Of a stretch of DNA of 64,000 nt, positions 22,125 to 31,314 are shown piece by piece. Numbering within the stretch: the stretch's first letter is position 1; each line of letters opens with the position of its first letter. The stretch is from CAVTAV01 sp963732795 (GTDB taxonomy: Bacteria > Pseudomonadota > Alphaproteobacteria > CAVTAV01). The notes under the pieces are model-generated. The model ran no database searches and had not been told where the DNA came from. It worked only from the letters and a program-made list of their open reading frames with translations. The translations under genes and the position numbers were made by a program. The stretch covers positions 372,001-436,000 of the forward strand of contig CAVTAV010000002.1 of the NCBI GenBank assembly GCA_963732795.1, read 5' to 3'.

Positions 22125-23381
22125 CACTTGCCGGTATAGGTGATCTTCCAGACCCGGCCCTTTTCGGAATCCGAGACATAGAGCGCGCCGTCGGGGCCGA
22201 CCGCGAGGCCGACCGGGCGGTAGCGCATGCCATTCGGGCTGCCCCGGAAATTGTCGGCGAAGGCGGTCCATTTGCCATTCACCTTGCCGTCCTTCATCGG
22301 CACGAACACGACCTTGAAGCCGTCCTGCGGCTCGGGCGCGCGGTTCCAGCTTCCGTGGAAGGCGATGAAGGCGCCGTGCTTGTATTTCGCCGGGAACTGG
22401 TCGGCTTCATAGAAGATCAGGTCGTCCGGCGCCCAATGGGCCGGGAAGGCGATCAGCGGGTCGGAATATTTGCCGGCGGGCGGGGACTTCATGCCGTCGC
22501 CGCCATATTCCGGCGAGATCACCCGTTTGTTCAGCTTGGTGTCGAAGAATGTGTAGGGCCAGCCGTCATTCTGACCTTGCTTGACGACCTGGAATTCCTC
22601 GGCGATGCGGGTCGCGTTGTCCTTGGCGTTGTAGAGCTTGGACCAGAGATTGATCTGATCGCGCCCGTGCATGACGAGATAGAGCTTGTTGGAATCGTTG
22701 TCCCATTCGAGCGCAATGGAATTGCGCAGCCCCGTGGCATAGCGCATCCCGTCCTTGTCCTGGGTCTGGCCGGTCTTGTCTGCATCGAAGCGCCAGATGC
22801 CGCCGTGCTTTTCGAGGAGCGGGCAGGGATCCTGGCCGGGCGAGCCTTGTGTCCTGTCGTGCTCCTGGCAGGCATTCGAGGGCGCGCCGACATTGACGTA
22901 GATGTGCCCGGCCTTATCGAAGGCGAAGGGCTTGTCCTCGTGCATGCGCTGCTCGTCGAAGCCGGAGATCACGGTCTCGGGGCCTTGGGAGGGCACCAGT
23001 TCGTCGCCGTTGAATTTGTAGCGGTAGACGGTCGTGGAATCGGAGACGTAGAGCATCCCGTCATGGAACGCGATGCCGGTGCCCTCGATCTTCGAGAAAT
23101 GATGAACCTCGTCGGCGCGGCCGTCATGATTGACGTCGCGCATGGCGATGATGCCCTGGATTCTTGTTCGGGTCCGGCCGGCCGAAACCGAGCTGCTTGG
23201 TCATCAGATAGACGTCGCCGTTGTCGCGCACCGCGACATGCCGCGCCGGGGCCGGAGCCCGCGTAGAAGACCGTGGCGTGGAAGCCGTCCGGCAGGACCA
23301 GATCGTCCGGCTCGGCGGCCAGCGCTCGCACCCGCCGTCAAAACGCCCCGCGGCCAGCACCGCGCAGAAGACTTTCGTCAT
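22124..23381 (-). CDS. PQQ-dependent aldose-type sugar dehydrogenase, frame-broken
   Basis: Periplasmic beta-propeller dehydrogenase of the soluble glucose/sorbosone dehydrogenase family, transferring electrons from sugars through PQQ. ATG 23381 follows GGGAGGG. A signal peptide can be restored by frame changes near 23348 and 23325, giving roughly LAAGVLTAGASALAAEP. Further changes are near 23240 (into RHVAVRDNGDVYLM) and 23158 (into IIAMRDVNHDGRADE). From there the frame is intact, with MRYATGLRNSIALEW, GQNDGWPYTFFD and FHGSWNRAPEPQDG. The coupled cytochrome downstream fits electron transfer. The sugar is unknown. Confidence 0.85.
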
Positions 23382-23565
23382 GAATCCCTCCCTTATCACT
23401 CGATGGCCGCATGTTAGAGAAGGCGCGAAATAGCTGCTTCATCTGTCTGACGTCTTTTCGGATCGAACGGCGTCATTCTGCTCCGACTTGGCCGCGATGT
23501 TAGACCATGAGCGCTATTTCGCCAAGCAAAGGCCGCGCCGACGGCGAGTTCCGCTTCCGGCCAAT

Positions 23566-24702
23566 TCAGGAATGGTCAGCACAGCAAGCCTTCGCCTCGG
23601 TCGTGATCGGCGCGAAGCCTTCCTTGGTTTCCGTGGGATCGCGGAAGGTCGGGCGCGAGCAGTCGAAGACCTTGCCGTCTTCCGGCGCGATGGCGGGCTC
23701 GACGGGGATCATGTGCCCGGCATAGGGCTCGCGGGTCATGATCCGGAAGGTCTTTTCGCAGACCGCCATGCGCTGGCCGCGGTGGTAGACGTGGCCGTCG
23801 TCGTCCTCGACCGTCTTCCACGGGCCCTTGTAGATCACCGCCTGGTTCTTCTCGATGCAGGGGCCTTCCTTGCCTTTCCAGGCGAGCACGGTCACCGCGC
23901 GGTATTCGATGCCCTCGACGATCCGCCAGGGCTCCTCGTCGCGTTTGTCGATGGTGATGCCGTAGAAGCCGGCGTCTTCCAGCGCGCGGATGAATTCGTG
24001 CTCCTGCAGCGCGCCGGAGACGCAGCCGCTCCAGAGTTCGGGATCGGATTTGAGATGGGCGGGGGAGGGCTCGTCCGAGACGATGTCCGAGATCGCGATC
24101 CGGCCGCCGGGTTTCAGCACGCGGTGGATTTCGGAAAAGAGCTGGCGTTTCTCGTCGTCGCCGACGAGGTTGAGCACGCAGTTCGAGACCACGAGATCGA
24201 TGGAATTATCGGCGATCAACGGCGATTTTTCGCGAAGTTCCTCGATTTTCGCCTGAGTTGCCGCGTATTCGTCCGCGGAAGCGACCGGATTCGCCGCGAA
24301 AATTTTGTCCAGTAAGTCAAGATCGGTGCGGAGGTCCTGAATATTGCCGCGCTTGAACTCGACATTCGCATAGCCGATCGCGCGGGCGACTTCGGGGGCG
24401 CTCTTGCGGGCGAGGTCGAGCATCTCGGACGTCATGTCGACGCCGATCACCTTGCCCTCGGGCCCGACGATCTGGGCCGCGATGAAGCAGATCTTGCCGC
24501 CGCCGGAGCCGAGATCGAGCACGGTCTCGCCGGGCCGGGCATAGCGCGAGGGATCGCCGCAGCCATAGTCGCGGGCGAGCACATCCTCGGGGATCGCCTT
24601 CAGGAGGTCCGCGTCGTAATCGACCGGGCAGCACAGCGCTTCCTCGCGCTCCTTCGCCCCCGCCGCATAGCGCTCGCGCACCAGATCGCTGACCACATTC
24701 AT
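23566..24702 (-). CDS. arsM: Arsenite methyltransferase (ArsM), arsenosugar-pathway-like
   Basis: A 378-residue SAM-dependent methyltransferase. CCPVDYD (Cys 24 and 25) is followed by DYGCGDPS (Cys 48), the SAM-binding VLDLGSGGGK (62-70), SNCVLNL (Cys 175) and WSGCVSGAL (Cys 227). The last three line up with the As(III)-binding Cys triad known from ArsM (72, 174, 224 in the algal enzyme). The ALCCPVDYD start and a roughly 70-residue C-terminal extension ending ACCADHS resemble the ArsM type linked to arsenosugar synthesis. This is from memory, and no ArsS-like radical SAM gene is in the window. A strong AAGGAGG site precedes ATG 24702. Confidence 0.82.
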   Translation of the reverse strand: MNVVSDLVRERYAAGAKEREEALCCPVDYDADLLKAIPEDVLARDYGCGDPSRYARPGETVLDLGSGGGKICFIAAQIVGPEGKVIGVDMTSEMLDLARKSAPEVARAIGYANVEFKRGNIQDLRTDLDLLDKIFAANPVASADEYAATQAKIEELREKSPLIADNSIDLVVSNCVLNLVGDDEKRQLFSEIHRVLKPGGRIAISDIVSDEPSPAHLKSDPELWSGCVSGALQEHEFIRALEDAGFYGITIDKRDEEPWRIVEGIEYRAVTVLAWKGKEGPCIEKNQAVIYKGPWKTVEDDDGHVYHRGQRMAVCEKTFRIMTREPYAGHMIPVEPAIAPEDGKVFDCSRPTFRDPTETKEGFAPITTEAKACCADHS

Positions 24703-24723
24703 CTCGACCTCCTTTACCGCCTC

Positions 24724-25848
24724 TCACGCCGTTATAGCATCTTCCGTCCTGAGAAGCCCGATCGACTCCCGGTCGAACGACACGCTCTTCACCAACGCAT
24801 GGACCTCTTTGCCGGGCATCAAGCCGAGATCATGGGCGGACCGCTTGGTAATCCGCGCCCAAAGCCGGGCATTCTCCTCGCCCGTGCCGTAGCCGGTATC
24901 GATCAACACATCGACCTGGGCGTTCGCGGCGGCAGACATCTCAAGTATTATCCCAGAAAAACCATTTAATATGCTGATATTATGGGGTTGTTCCAGTGCG
25001 ATAGAAACGTCGCGCGCGCGGATTCGCGCCCTCAGCCGGGACCCGAGCGCCGCCTTGAGCCGCGGCACGAACAGGCTTCCGCCGGGCACCTTGAGCTCGG
25101 TCAGATCGAAGGTCTCGTCATGCCGCTCGACCGTCGCGGGGAGCACCGAGCCGGCGGTATCGGGGCCGGTCAGTGGCGCGAGATCGAACCGGCTCAGCAG
25201 GCTTTCGACCGGCCCCGCCGCCGCGACCTTGCCGTTGTCCATCAGCACCAAGGTATCGGCGAGGCGGATGATGGTGTCGATGTTGTGGCTGACATAGAGG
25301 ATCGGCAGCTTGAGATCGTCGCGCAGGCTTTCGATGAAAGGCAGGATTTCGTCGCGCCGCTCGGCATCGAGGCTGGCCAGAGGCTCGTCCATCAGCACGA
25401 GGCGCGGATTGGCGAGAAAGGCGCGTCCGATCGCCACCCGCTGCTTCTCGCCGCCCGACAGCGTCGCCGGCTTGCGGTCGAGCAGATGGTCGATGCCGAG
25501 GAGCGCGGTGACATGCTCCAGGATGATCGACCCCGCGCCCGACCGGTTCCCATAGGTCAGGTTTTTGAGCACCGACATATGGGGGAACAGCAGCGAGTCC
25601 TGGAACACATAGCCCAAGCGCCGCCGCGCCACCGGTACATTCACCCCGGCCTCGGAATCGAACAGCGCCTTGCCGTTCACCGAGATCCGACCTTCATCCG
25701 GCTTGACCAGTCCGGCGATCATGTTGACGACGGTCGTTTTGCCCGCGCCGGACTTCCCGAACAGGGTCGTGATCCCTTGGCCGGCCTGGAAGGCGACATC
25801 GATCGCGATGGAACCGAAGGTCTTCTTCGCCTTTACATCCAGCGTCAC
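24724..25848 (-). CDS. modC: Molybdate ABC transporter ATP-binding protein
   Basis: A 374-residue ATPase of the ModC type. Walker A FGKSGAGKTT, signature LSGGEKQRVAIGRAF and Walker B LVLMDEPLASLD are followed by a C-terminal TOBE/MOP-like domain (SLFVPRLKAALG onward). The GTG start at 25848 overlaps the modB stop by four bases (GTGA), so the pair is translationally coupled. The C-terminal region binds oxyanions in the family. No modA lies next to modB, so the periplasmic binding protein must come from elsewhere. Confidence 0.92.
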   Translation of the reverse strand: MTLDVKAKKTFGSIAIDVAFQAGQGITTLFGKSGAGKTTVVNMIAGLVKPDEGRISVNGKALFDSEAGVNVPVARRRLGYVFQDSLLFPHMSVLKNLTYGNRSGAGSIILEHVTALLGIDHLLDRKPATLSGGEKQRVAIGRAFLANPRLVLMDEPLASLDAERRDEILPFIESLRDDLKLPILYVSHNIDTIIRLADTLVLMDNGKVAAAGPVESLLSRFDLAPLTGPDTAGSVLPATVERHDETFDLTELKVPGGSLFVPRLKAALGSRLRARIRARDVSIALEQPHNISILNGFSGIILEMSAAANAQVDVLIDTGYGTGEENARLWARITKRSAHDLGLMPGKEVHALVKSVSFDRESIGLLRTEDAITA

Positions 25849-26543
25849 GGCCGGACTCCGAGGCGCTGCGCCAGCCGGCGGGAGATGACCTCGGAGGCCG
25901 TGAGCGCCGCGATGGCCAGGACCAGCGAGATGATCATCATCCGCGCGGCCGGCCATTCGTTGCCGGGCGTCTGGGCTAAGGTATAGAGGGCGAGGGGCAG
26001 GGTGCGGGTCTCGCCGGGAATATTGGCGACGAAGGTGATGGTCGCGCCGAATTCGCCGAGCGACCGGCCGAAGGCGAGGACGGTCCCGGTCAGGATGCCG
26101 GGCAGGATCAGGGGCAGGGTGACGGTGAGGAACACCCGCCAATGCGAGGCGCCGAGGGTTTCTGCCGCCATTTCGTAGCGCCGGTCCATGGTTTCGAGCG
26201 ACAGCCGGATCGCCCGCACCATCAGGGGAAAGGCCATCACGGCCGAGGCCACTGCCGCGCCCTTCCAGGTGAAGGCGACCGTGATGCCGAGCGCGTCATG
26301 CAGGAAGGCGCCGAGCGGGCCTCGTCGGCCCAGCAAAAGCAGGAGGAGATAGCCGACCACGACCGGCGGCACCACCAGCGGCAGGTGAACCAGCGCATCG
26401 AGGGCGATCTTGCCCCGAAAATCGACCCGCGCCAGCACCCAGGCGATCCCGATCCCGAACGGCAGGCTGCACAGCACGGCCACGATTGCCACCTTGAGCG
26501 ACAGGCCAAGCGCGATGGTCTCTGCAGGGGTTAATCCAAGCAT
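25845..26543 (-). CDS. modB: Molybdate ABC transporter permease
   Basis: A 232-residue inner-membrane permease with about five helices. It has the binding-protein-dependent transport signature EMAAETLGASHWRVFLTVTLP, the coupling helix that docks to ModC. FGRSLGEFGATITFV is typical of ModB. ATG 26543, frame intact. It is the first gene of the modB-modC pair. The 177 bases upstream hold no modA and no obvious ModE palindrome. Confidence 0.93.
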   Translation of the reverse strand: MLGLTPAETIALGLSLKVAIVAVLCSLPFGIGIAWVLARVDFRGKIALDALVHLPLVVPPVVVGYLLLLLLGRRGPLGAFLHDALGITVAFTWKGAAVASAVMAFPLMVRAIRLSLETMDRRYEMAAETLGASHWRVFLTVTLPLILPGILTGTVLAFGRSLGEFGATITFVANIPGETRTLPLALYTLAQTPGNEWPAARMMIISLVLAIAALTASEVISRRLAQRLGVRP

Positions 26544-26720
26544 TGCGACAGTCTAGCTGGAGGCCAATGGGGCGGTGAAGTGATTGTTGAATTGCTGAAT
26601 GCCCACGGGCGAGATTTTCACTCATCTCAAGGGTGGAAATTCCTCGTGTTTGTACCATCTATTCTGAGATCAGCCGCCCAAAAAGAGCAGGGGCGCGTTC
26701 TAACGGGAAGACACGCTTAG

Positions 26721-27779
26721 ATGACCGTCGACGAGATTCCCTTGGATATCCGAGGGAAAGATTTCTTCCACCACATCGATATGGGATTCTTGAATCGGCG
26801 ACTGGCTATGACAGCCCTACCCGCACCGCTACGTGAAGAGTATCGGCAGCGCGCTAGGTCGGGCGACGACCATTTGACGGTTCTAGGTAACGATCATCTG
26901 CTCGTCACCATGCTTCTTGACAGCTGTGAGTGGGCACAAGTTCCCACTCTTCTAGAAGCCCTCAATGAGGGAGTCCCCCGCCGCCTATTTCGTAGCACAG
27001 AGCGGCTTACACCCTGCCCCGAAATCTACGAAGCCGATCGAGTGGAGCATCTAGTCGAACTTAACATTGACTTCGGCAAGCCGGTTAAGATCGCGTACCA
27101 CACGAGACATCTCGTCAGCTCGACGGGGACTATGACGTTGGCCTTGGGCAGCGGGGACGGCTATGTCGAGTTAATCGTCGGGATTCTGCATGACCGATCG
27201 AGTCATTTTGAGATCGAACCAATCGTGATTGGTGCACCTTGGTGGGACCACCAGAGAAACGGCGACGCGAGCCGCACATTAATGTGGCACGGTCAAGACT
27301 TTGGGGAAATCTTGCCAGAGGATATTGTGGAATTCTCCAGGATGTCAGAGGTCGCAGCGGAGAGTGCGTCCGAGTGGATGGACGCCATGTGCAAGCTGCC
27401 GGAGGCGAAGGTGAAGGCAGCGTTCGCCAGTCTTCTAAATGAACCGACCAAGAAAGACTGGGGCGGTGAGAGCAACGATCACTTTTCGAGTAACGTCACG
27501 GTTGACGGAAGTCGGCGCACAGCAGCCTTTCTCTTGAAAGGCCCAACCGATTTTAGAGAAATGACGCTCGACATGTGCGGGCGACGCGCCGACCAGGTGT
27601 ACCGCTTGGTGGGGTCCAACGCGGATGTATCGGTCGTCCAGCACTCGCATCTAGTAGGCGAAGCGGTTAGGCAGGTGTTACGCGCCTTAACCGTTTATCC
27701 GGGCGGTCGCACACGAAAATATTGCGTAATCGATGGACAGGCCACCTATCGAATACTAAAGGCGTACTCGTTGATATAG
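26721..27779 (+). CDS. Uncharacterised 352-residue protein in an AT-richer island
   Basis: ATG 26721 (MTVDEIPLDIRGKDFFHH), frame intact. No signal peptide or membrane helix. The C-terminal third has AAFLLKGPTDFREMTLDM, CGRRADQVYRL, ADVSVVQHSHLV, then YCVIDGQATYRILKAY. This pattern recurs, as I remember it, in uncharacterised proteins from variable genome regions in many bacteria. The gene is clearly less GC-rich than modB and hisI on either side and stands alone on its strand, which suggests horizontal acquisition. A nuclease-like or defence role is only a guess. Confidence 0.75.
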   Translation: MTVDEIPLDIRGKDFFHHIDMGFLNRRLAMTALPAPLREEYRQRARSGDDHLTVLGNDHLLVTMLLDSCEWAQVPTLLEALNEGVPRRLFRSTERLTPCPEIYEADRVEHLVELNIDFGKPVKIAYHTRHLVSSTGTMTLALGSGDGYVELIVGILHDRSSHFEIEPIVIGAPWWDHQRNGDASRTLMWHGQDFGEILPEDIVEFSRMSEVAAESASEWMDAMCKLPEAKVKAAFASLLNEPTKKDWGGESNDHFSSNVTVDGSRRTAAFLLKGPTDFREMTLDMCGRRADQVYRLVGSNADVSVVQHSHLVGEAVRQVLRALTVYPGGRTRKYCVIDGQATYRILKAYSLI

Positions 27780-27869
27780 CTGCTCTATGTCGTCGATGGC
27801 CCCTCTTACGCGTTCTTGTAAGACCGCCAAAACGCTACAGTCGATTTCGCCGGAGGTCAGGCCGAGCAT
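27756..27869 (-). CDS. Possible 37-residue ORF coupled to hisI
   Basis: ATG 27869 shares its A with the hisI stop (TTGATG). The ORF codes for MLGLTSGEIDCSVLAVLQER and continues with an acidic helical tail to a TAG at 27756. It overlaps the convergent 352-residue gene by 24 bases. Codon composition looks protein-like but there is no family match I know. It could be a short coupled peptide or chance. Confidence 0.3.
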   Translation of the reverse strand: MLGLTSGEIDCSVLAVLQERVRGAIDDIEQLYQRVRL

Positions 27870-28279
27870 CAATTGCCGTACAGCTTCGCCGGGTCGACCT
27901 CGACATCGGCGATGGTCACCAGCTTGTCGCCCTTCAGCGCCCGGAAGAAGCAATTGTGCCGGCCGGTATGGCAGGCGACGCCCTTCTGATCGACTAGGAG
28001 GAGGATCGTGTCGCCGTCGCAGTCGATGCGGAATTCCTTCAGTGTCTGGATTTGGCCCGAGCTTTCGCCCTTGCGCCAAAGCCGCTGGCGCGAGCGCGAC
28101 CAATAGACCGCGTTGCCGGTCTTCAGGGTTTCGAGGATGGCGTCATGGTTCATCCAGGCGACCATCAGCACCTCGCCCGTGTCGTGCTGCTGGGCGACGG
28201 CGGGGACGAGCCCATCCTTGCCGAAGACGATTTCCCGCAAAACCGCTTCGGCGGCGCGATCCGGGTCTGAATTGGCCAT
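27869..28279 (-). CDS. hisI: Phosphoribosyl-AMP cyclohydrolase
   Basis: Third step of histidine synthesis: opens the adenine ring of phosphoribosyl-AMP, a Zn/Mg enzyme. The 136-residue protein has VLMVAWMNHDAI, YWSRSRQRLWRKGESSG, the metal-site DCDGD and the Cys-rich ACHTGRHNCFF that supplies zinc ligands. It lacks a HisE fusion, as usual in Alphaproteobacteria. ATG 28279, divergent from znuC with 84 bases between. Confidence 0.96.
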   Translation of the reverse strand: MANSDPDRAAEAVLREIVFGKDGLVPAVAQQHDTGEVLMVAWMNHDAILETLKTGNAVYWSRSRQRLWRKGESSGQIQTLKEFRIDCDGDTILLLVDQKGVACHTGRHNCFFRALKGDKLVTIADVEVDPAKLYGN

Positions 28280-28363
28280 GTCGGCGTCGTCCTGCTTGTC
28301 GGTTCGGATGCCGGCCTATGCCAAGCCGCGTTGAGGGGCGGTGGAGCCGTGCTATAAGACAGA

Positions 28364-29188
28364 ATGAGCACGAACATGACCGACGTCAACGCTCCCGTTA
28401 TTTCCCATGGAATACAGCCAGAGTCCGGCGGGCCCTTGCTGACGATGGAGGGCGTCGGCTTCGCGCGGGGCGGCCGGACGATCCTGGAGGACATTTCCCT
28501 GACTTTGACCCCCGGCGAGATCGTGACACTGATCGGGCCGAACGGCTCCGGCAAGACGACCCTCGTGAAGGTGGCGCTCGGCCTGCAGAAGCCGGACGAG
28601 GGGACCGTAAAGCTGAAACCCGGCATTCGGATCGGCTACATGCCCCAGCGGGTGGCGATCGATCCCGTGCTGCCGCTGACCGTGCGGCGCTTCCTGTCGC
28701 TCGGGGGGCATTGCAAGATCGGCCGGCGGAAAGCGGCGCTGGAGGAGGTGGGCGCCTCTCACGTCATCGACAGCGCGATCCAGTCCATCTCAGGCGGCGA
28801 ATTCCAACGCGTGCTCCTCGCCCGGGCGATTCTGCGCGAGCCCGATCTTCTGGTACTCGACGAGCCGGTCCAGGGCGTGGACGTAACCGGGCAGGCCGCG
28901 CTTTACGATCTCATCTCCCGCATCCGCACACGCTATCACTGCGCCGTCCTGATGGTTTCCCATGACCTCCACCTCGTCATGGCCTCGACCGACCGCGTGG
29001 TATGCCTCAATCAGCATGTCTGCTGCAGCGGCCATCCCGCGGTGGTGAGCCAGCATCCGGCCTTTATCGAGATGTTCGGGCAAGAGGACGCCAAGCGCCT
29101 CGCGGTCTATCACCACGAGCACGACCATGTGCACAAGGCGAGCGGCGAGATCGCGACGCTCCCTCACGATCACGACCATAAGCACTGA
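28364..29188 (+). CDS. znuC: Zinc ABC transporter ATP-binding protein
   Basis: A 274-residue ATPase: Walker A GPNGSGKTT, signature SISGGEFQRVLLARA, Walker B LLVLDEPVQGVD. The VQGVD wording and HVCCSGHP segment are typical of ZnuC. The C-terminus is rich in His and Asp (HHEHDHVH, HDHDHKH), a probable zinc buffer. Ten bases separate it from znuB. No znuA or zur is in the window, and I see no convincing Zur palindrome in the 84-base divergent region with hisI. Confidence 0.95.
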   Translation: MSTNMTDVNAPVISHGIQPESGGPLLTMEGVGFARGGRTILEDISLTLTPGEIVTLIGPNGSGKTTLVKVALGLQKPDEGTVKLKPGIRIGYMPQRVAIDPVLPLTVRRFLSLGGHCKIGRRKAALEEVGASHVIDSAIQSISGGEFQRVLLARAILREPDLLVLDEPVQGVDVTGQAALYDLISRIRTRYHCAVLMVSHDLHLVMASTDRVVCLNQHVCCSGHPAVVSQHPAFIEMFGQEDAKRLAVYHHEHDHVHKASGEIATLPHDHDHKH

Positions 29189-29197
29189 CCGCCGCGC

Positions 29198-29992
29198 ATG
29201 AACGACTTCGTCATCAAAACGCTGCTGGCGGGCTTCGGCGTCGCGATCGTCGCGGGGCCTTTGGGGGCGTTCGTAGTCTGGCGGCGGATGGCCTATTTCG
29301 GCGATGCTCTGTCGCATTCCGCGCTTCTGGGCGTGGGGCTGGGGCTGGTTCTGGGCCTGGATCCCGTCATCGGCGTCGTTGTGATCTGCGTTGCTGTGGC
29401 GGTCATGCTGGCGTTCTCCCAACGCCAGAAGACCCTCGCCGGCGACACCGTGCTCGGCATCATGGCCCACGCCACCCTCGCCATCGGCCTCGTCGCGCTC
29501 GCGTTTCTCACTTCGGTGCGCGTCGATCTGATGGGTTATCTTCTCGGCGACGTGCTCTCCGTGACCAAGGCCGATCTCTGGCGCATCTGGATCGCCGCCA
29601 TTGCCGCGCTCGCGGTTCTCGCCGCCATCTGGCGGCCGCTCCTCGCCGCCACGGTCCACGAGGATCTCGCCAGGGTCGAAGGCGTTCCCGTCCGCGGCGT
29701 TCAACTCACCCTGATGGTCCTGATGGCCGTCGTCATCGCCATCGCCATGAAGGTCGTCGGCGTGCTGCTGATCACCTCGCTCCTGATCATCCCCTCCGCC
29801 GCCACTCGCCGCTTCTGCCGCACCCCCGAGCAAATGGCCGCCCTCGCCGCCATCCTGGGTTGCGCCGCGGTGGCGATGGGAATCTGGCTCTCCTTCCGCT
29901 TCGACACGCCGGCGGGGCCGAGCATCGTGGTGGCGGAGACGATTATCTTTTTAGTGACGATGGTGTTGCCGGGGCATCATTCTGCCCGCTAA
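29198..29992 (+). CDS. znuB: Zinc ABC transporter permease
   Basis: A 264-residue ABC-3 family membrane protein with about seven to eight helices. MAYFGDALSHSALLGVGLG is the family's conserved loop and MAVVIAIAMKVVGVLLITSLLI a later one. ATG 29198, intact. It forms a two-gene unit with znuC. Convergent metC follows, with two palindromic repeats between. Confidence 0.94.
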   Translation: MNDFVIKTLLAGFGVAIVAGPLGAFVVWRRMAYFGDALSHSALLGVGLGLVLGLDPVIGVVVICVAVAVMLAFSQRQKTLAGDTVLGIMAHATLAIGLVALAFLTSVRVDLMGYLLGDVLSVTKADLWRIWIAAIAALAVLAAIWRPLLAATVHEDLARVEGVPVRGVQLTLMVLMAVVIAIAMKVVGVLLITSLLIIPSAATRRFCRTPEQMAALAAILGCAAVAMGIWLSFRFDTPAGPSIVVAETIIFLVTMVLPGHHSAR

Positions 29993-30006
29993 CTGGCGCC
30001 GCCGTG

Positions 30007-30083
30007 GTCATTGCGAGCGACCGAAGGAAGCGCGGCAATCCAGACTGCCTGGATCGCCACGGCGCTTTGCGCCTCGCGATGAC
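30007..30083. repeat. Palindromic intergenic repeat (GTCATTGCGAG type)
   Basis: GTCATTGCGAGCGACC...GGCAATCCAG is followed by CTGGATCGCC...CTCGCGATGAC, two inverted halves of about 36 bases around a short spacer. Similar halves occur inside-out at 33795-33881. The type is common between convergent genes in Proteobacteria. Confidence 0.8.
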
Positions 30084-30100
30084 GGTGATCACAAACCTCC

Positions 30101-30129
30101 GTTCGTCCCGAGCTTGTCGAAGGACGAAC
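30101..30129. terminator. Hairpin repeat between convergent znuB and metC
   Basis: GTTCGTCC pairs with GGACGAAC around CGAGCTTGTCGAA. The sequence matches a widespread proteobacterial intergenic repeat. Its place between two convergent genes suggests it also ends transcripts, though no T run is present. Confidence 0.5.
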
Positions 30130-30141
30130 TGAGTTTAGGTG

Positions 30142-31310
30142 TCAGAGCGCCGCGTTGAACTTCTGGAAGCCCTGATCCAAATCCGCGATCAAATCGTCGA
30201 TATCCTCAAGCCCCGCATGGATGCGCAGGATCGGCTCCGGCGCGGTCCATTTCGTGGCGGTCCGGGTCTTGGAGGGCCAGGCGGGGAGGGCGAGGCTTTC
30301 GAAGCCGCCCCAGGAATAGCCCATGCCGAAATGCTCCAGGTTGTCGAGCAGGGCGGCGACGGCGGGTTCGGTGACTTCTTTCAGGACGACGCCGAAAAGG
30401 CCGCTTGCGCCGAGGAAGTCGCGTTTCCAGATGTCGTGACCGGGGTGGCTCGGCAGGGCGGGATGGAGGACTTGGGCGACTTCCGGGCGGGCTTCCAGCC
30501 ATTGTGCCAGGGTGAGGGCGTTGGCTTGGTGTTGGCGCAGGCGGACGTCCAGGGTGCGTAGGCCCCGGAGGCCGAGATAGATGTCGTCCGGGCCGCCGCA
30601 TTGGCCGAGGGTGCCGGCGGCGTTGCGTAAGGGGAGCCAGGCGGCTTCGGTGGTCGTGACCGTGCCGAGCATGGCGTCGGAATGCCCGACGATATATTTG
30701 GTGGCGGCCTGGATCGAGACGTCGACGCCGAGGGTGAACGGCTTGAGGAACAGGGGCGAGGCCCAGGTGTTGTCGAGGATGACCGTCGCGCCGCGCCTTA
30801 TGGGCTTCGGCCGCGATCGCCGGGATGTCCTGGATCTCGAAGGTGAGCGAGCCGGGGGATTCCGAGATAGACGACCTTGGTGTTGGGTTTGATCAGGCTG
30901 GCGATGCCCGCGCCGACGGTCGGGTCGTAGTAATCGACCTCGACGCCCTTCGGCTTCAGCATCTTGTCGCCGATGGCCCGGGTCGGGGCATAGGTCGAAT
31001 CCGTGATCAGCACATGGTCGCCCATGTCGAGATAGGCGAGGAGCGAGCAGGCGACCGCCGCGAGGCCGGACGGGAATATCCAGGTCATGTGGCCGCCTTC
31101 GAGCTCCGCGACGGCTTTCGCGAAGGCCCAGGTGCCCGGCGTGCCGCGGCGGCCATAGAACGGGCGGTCGGTCTGGAACGGGTTCGCCGCCCGCAGCTCG
31201 GCATAGGTCGGGAACAGGATCGTCGAGGCGTGATAGACGGGGGGATTGACCGCGCCGTGGAAAGCTTCCGTGTCGCGGCCGGCCGTGATGAGGCGGGTCT
31301 TGTCCTTCAC
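30142..31310 (-). CDS. metC: Cystathionine beta-lyase (PLP enzyme), frame-broken
   Basis: Cleaves cystathionine to homocysteine, pyruvate and ammonia. GTG 31310 starts KDKTRLITAGRD, four bases after the stop of the sulfurtransferase gene. Visible are the substrate-site NPPVYHASTI and the Tyr/Arg PLP-phosphate contact RPFYGRRGTPG. YLESPGSLTFE can be restored near 30855 by removing one G. The Lys-containing TKYIVGHSDAMLG lies just before 30672. A second frame change is near 30798 (into GATVILDNTW). The GHSD context favours beta-lyase over gamma-synthase. It is last in the cysK-sseA-metC operon. Confidence 0.87.
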
Positions 31311-31314
31311 GCGC

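Noticed and set aside
28280..28363. Zur box before znuC
   Set aside because: Only a weak AT word (GCTATAAGAC) is present. No palindrome of the alphaproteobacterial Zur type was found.
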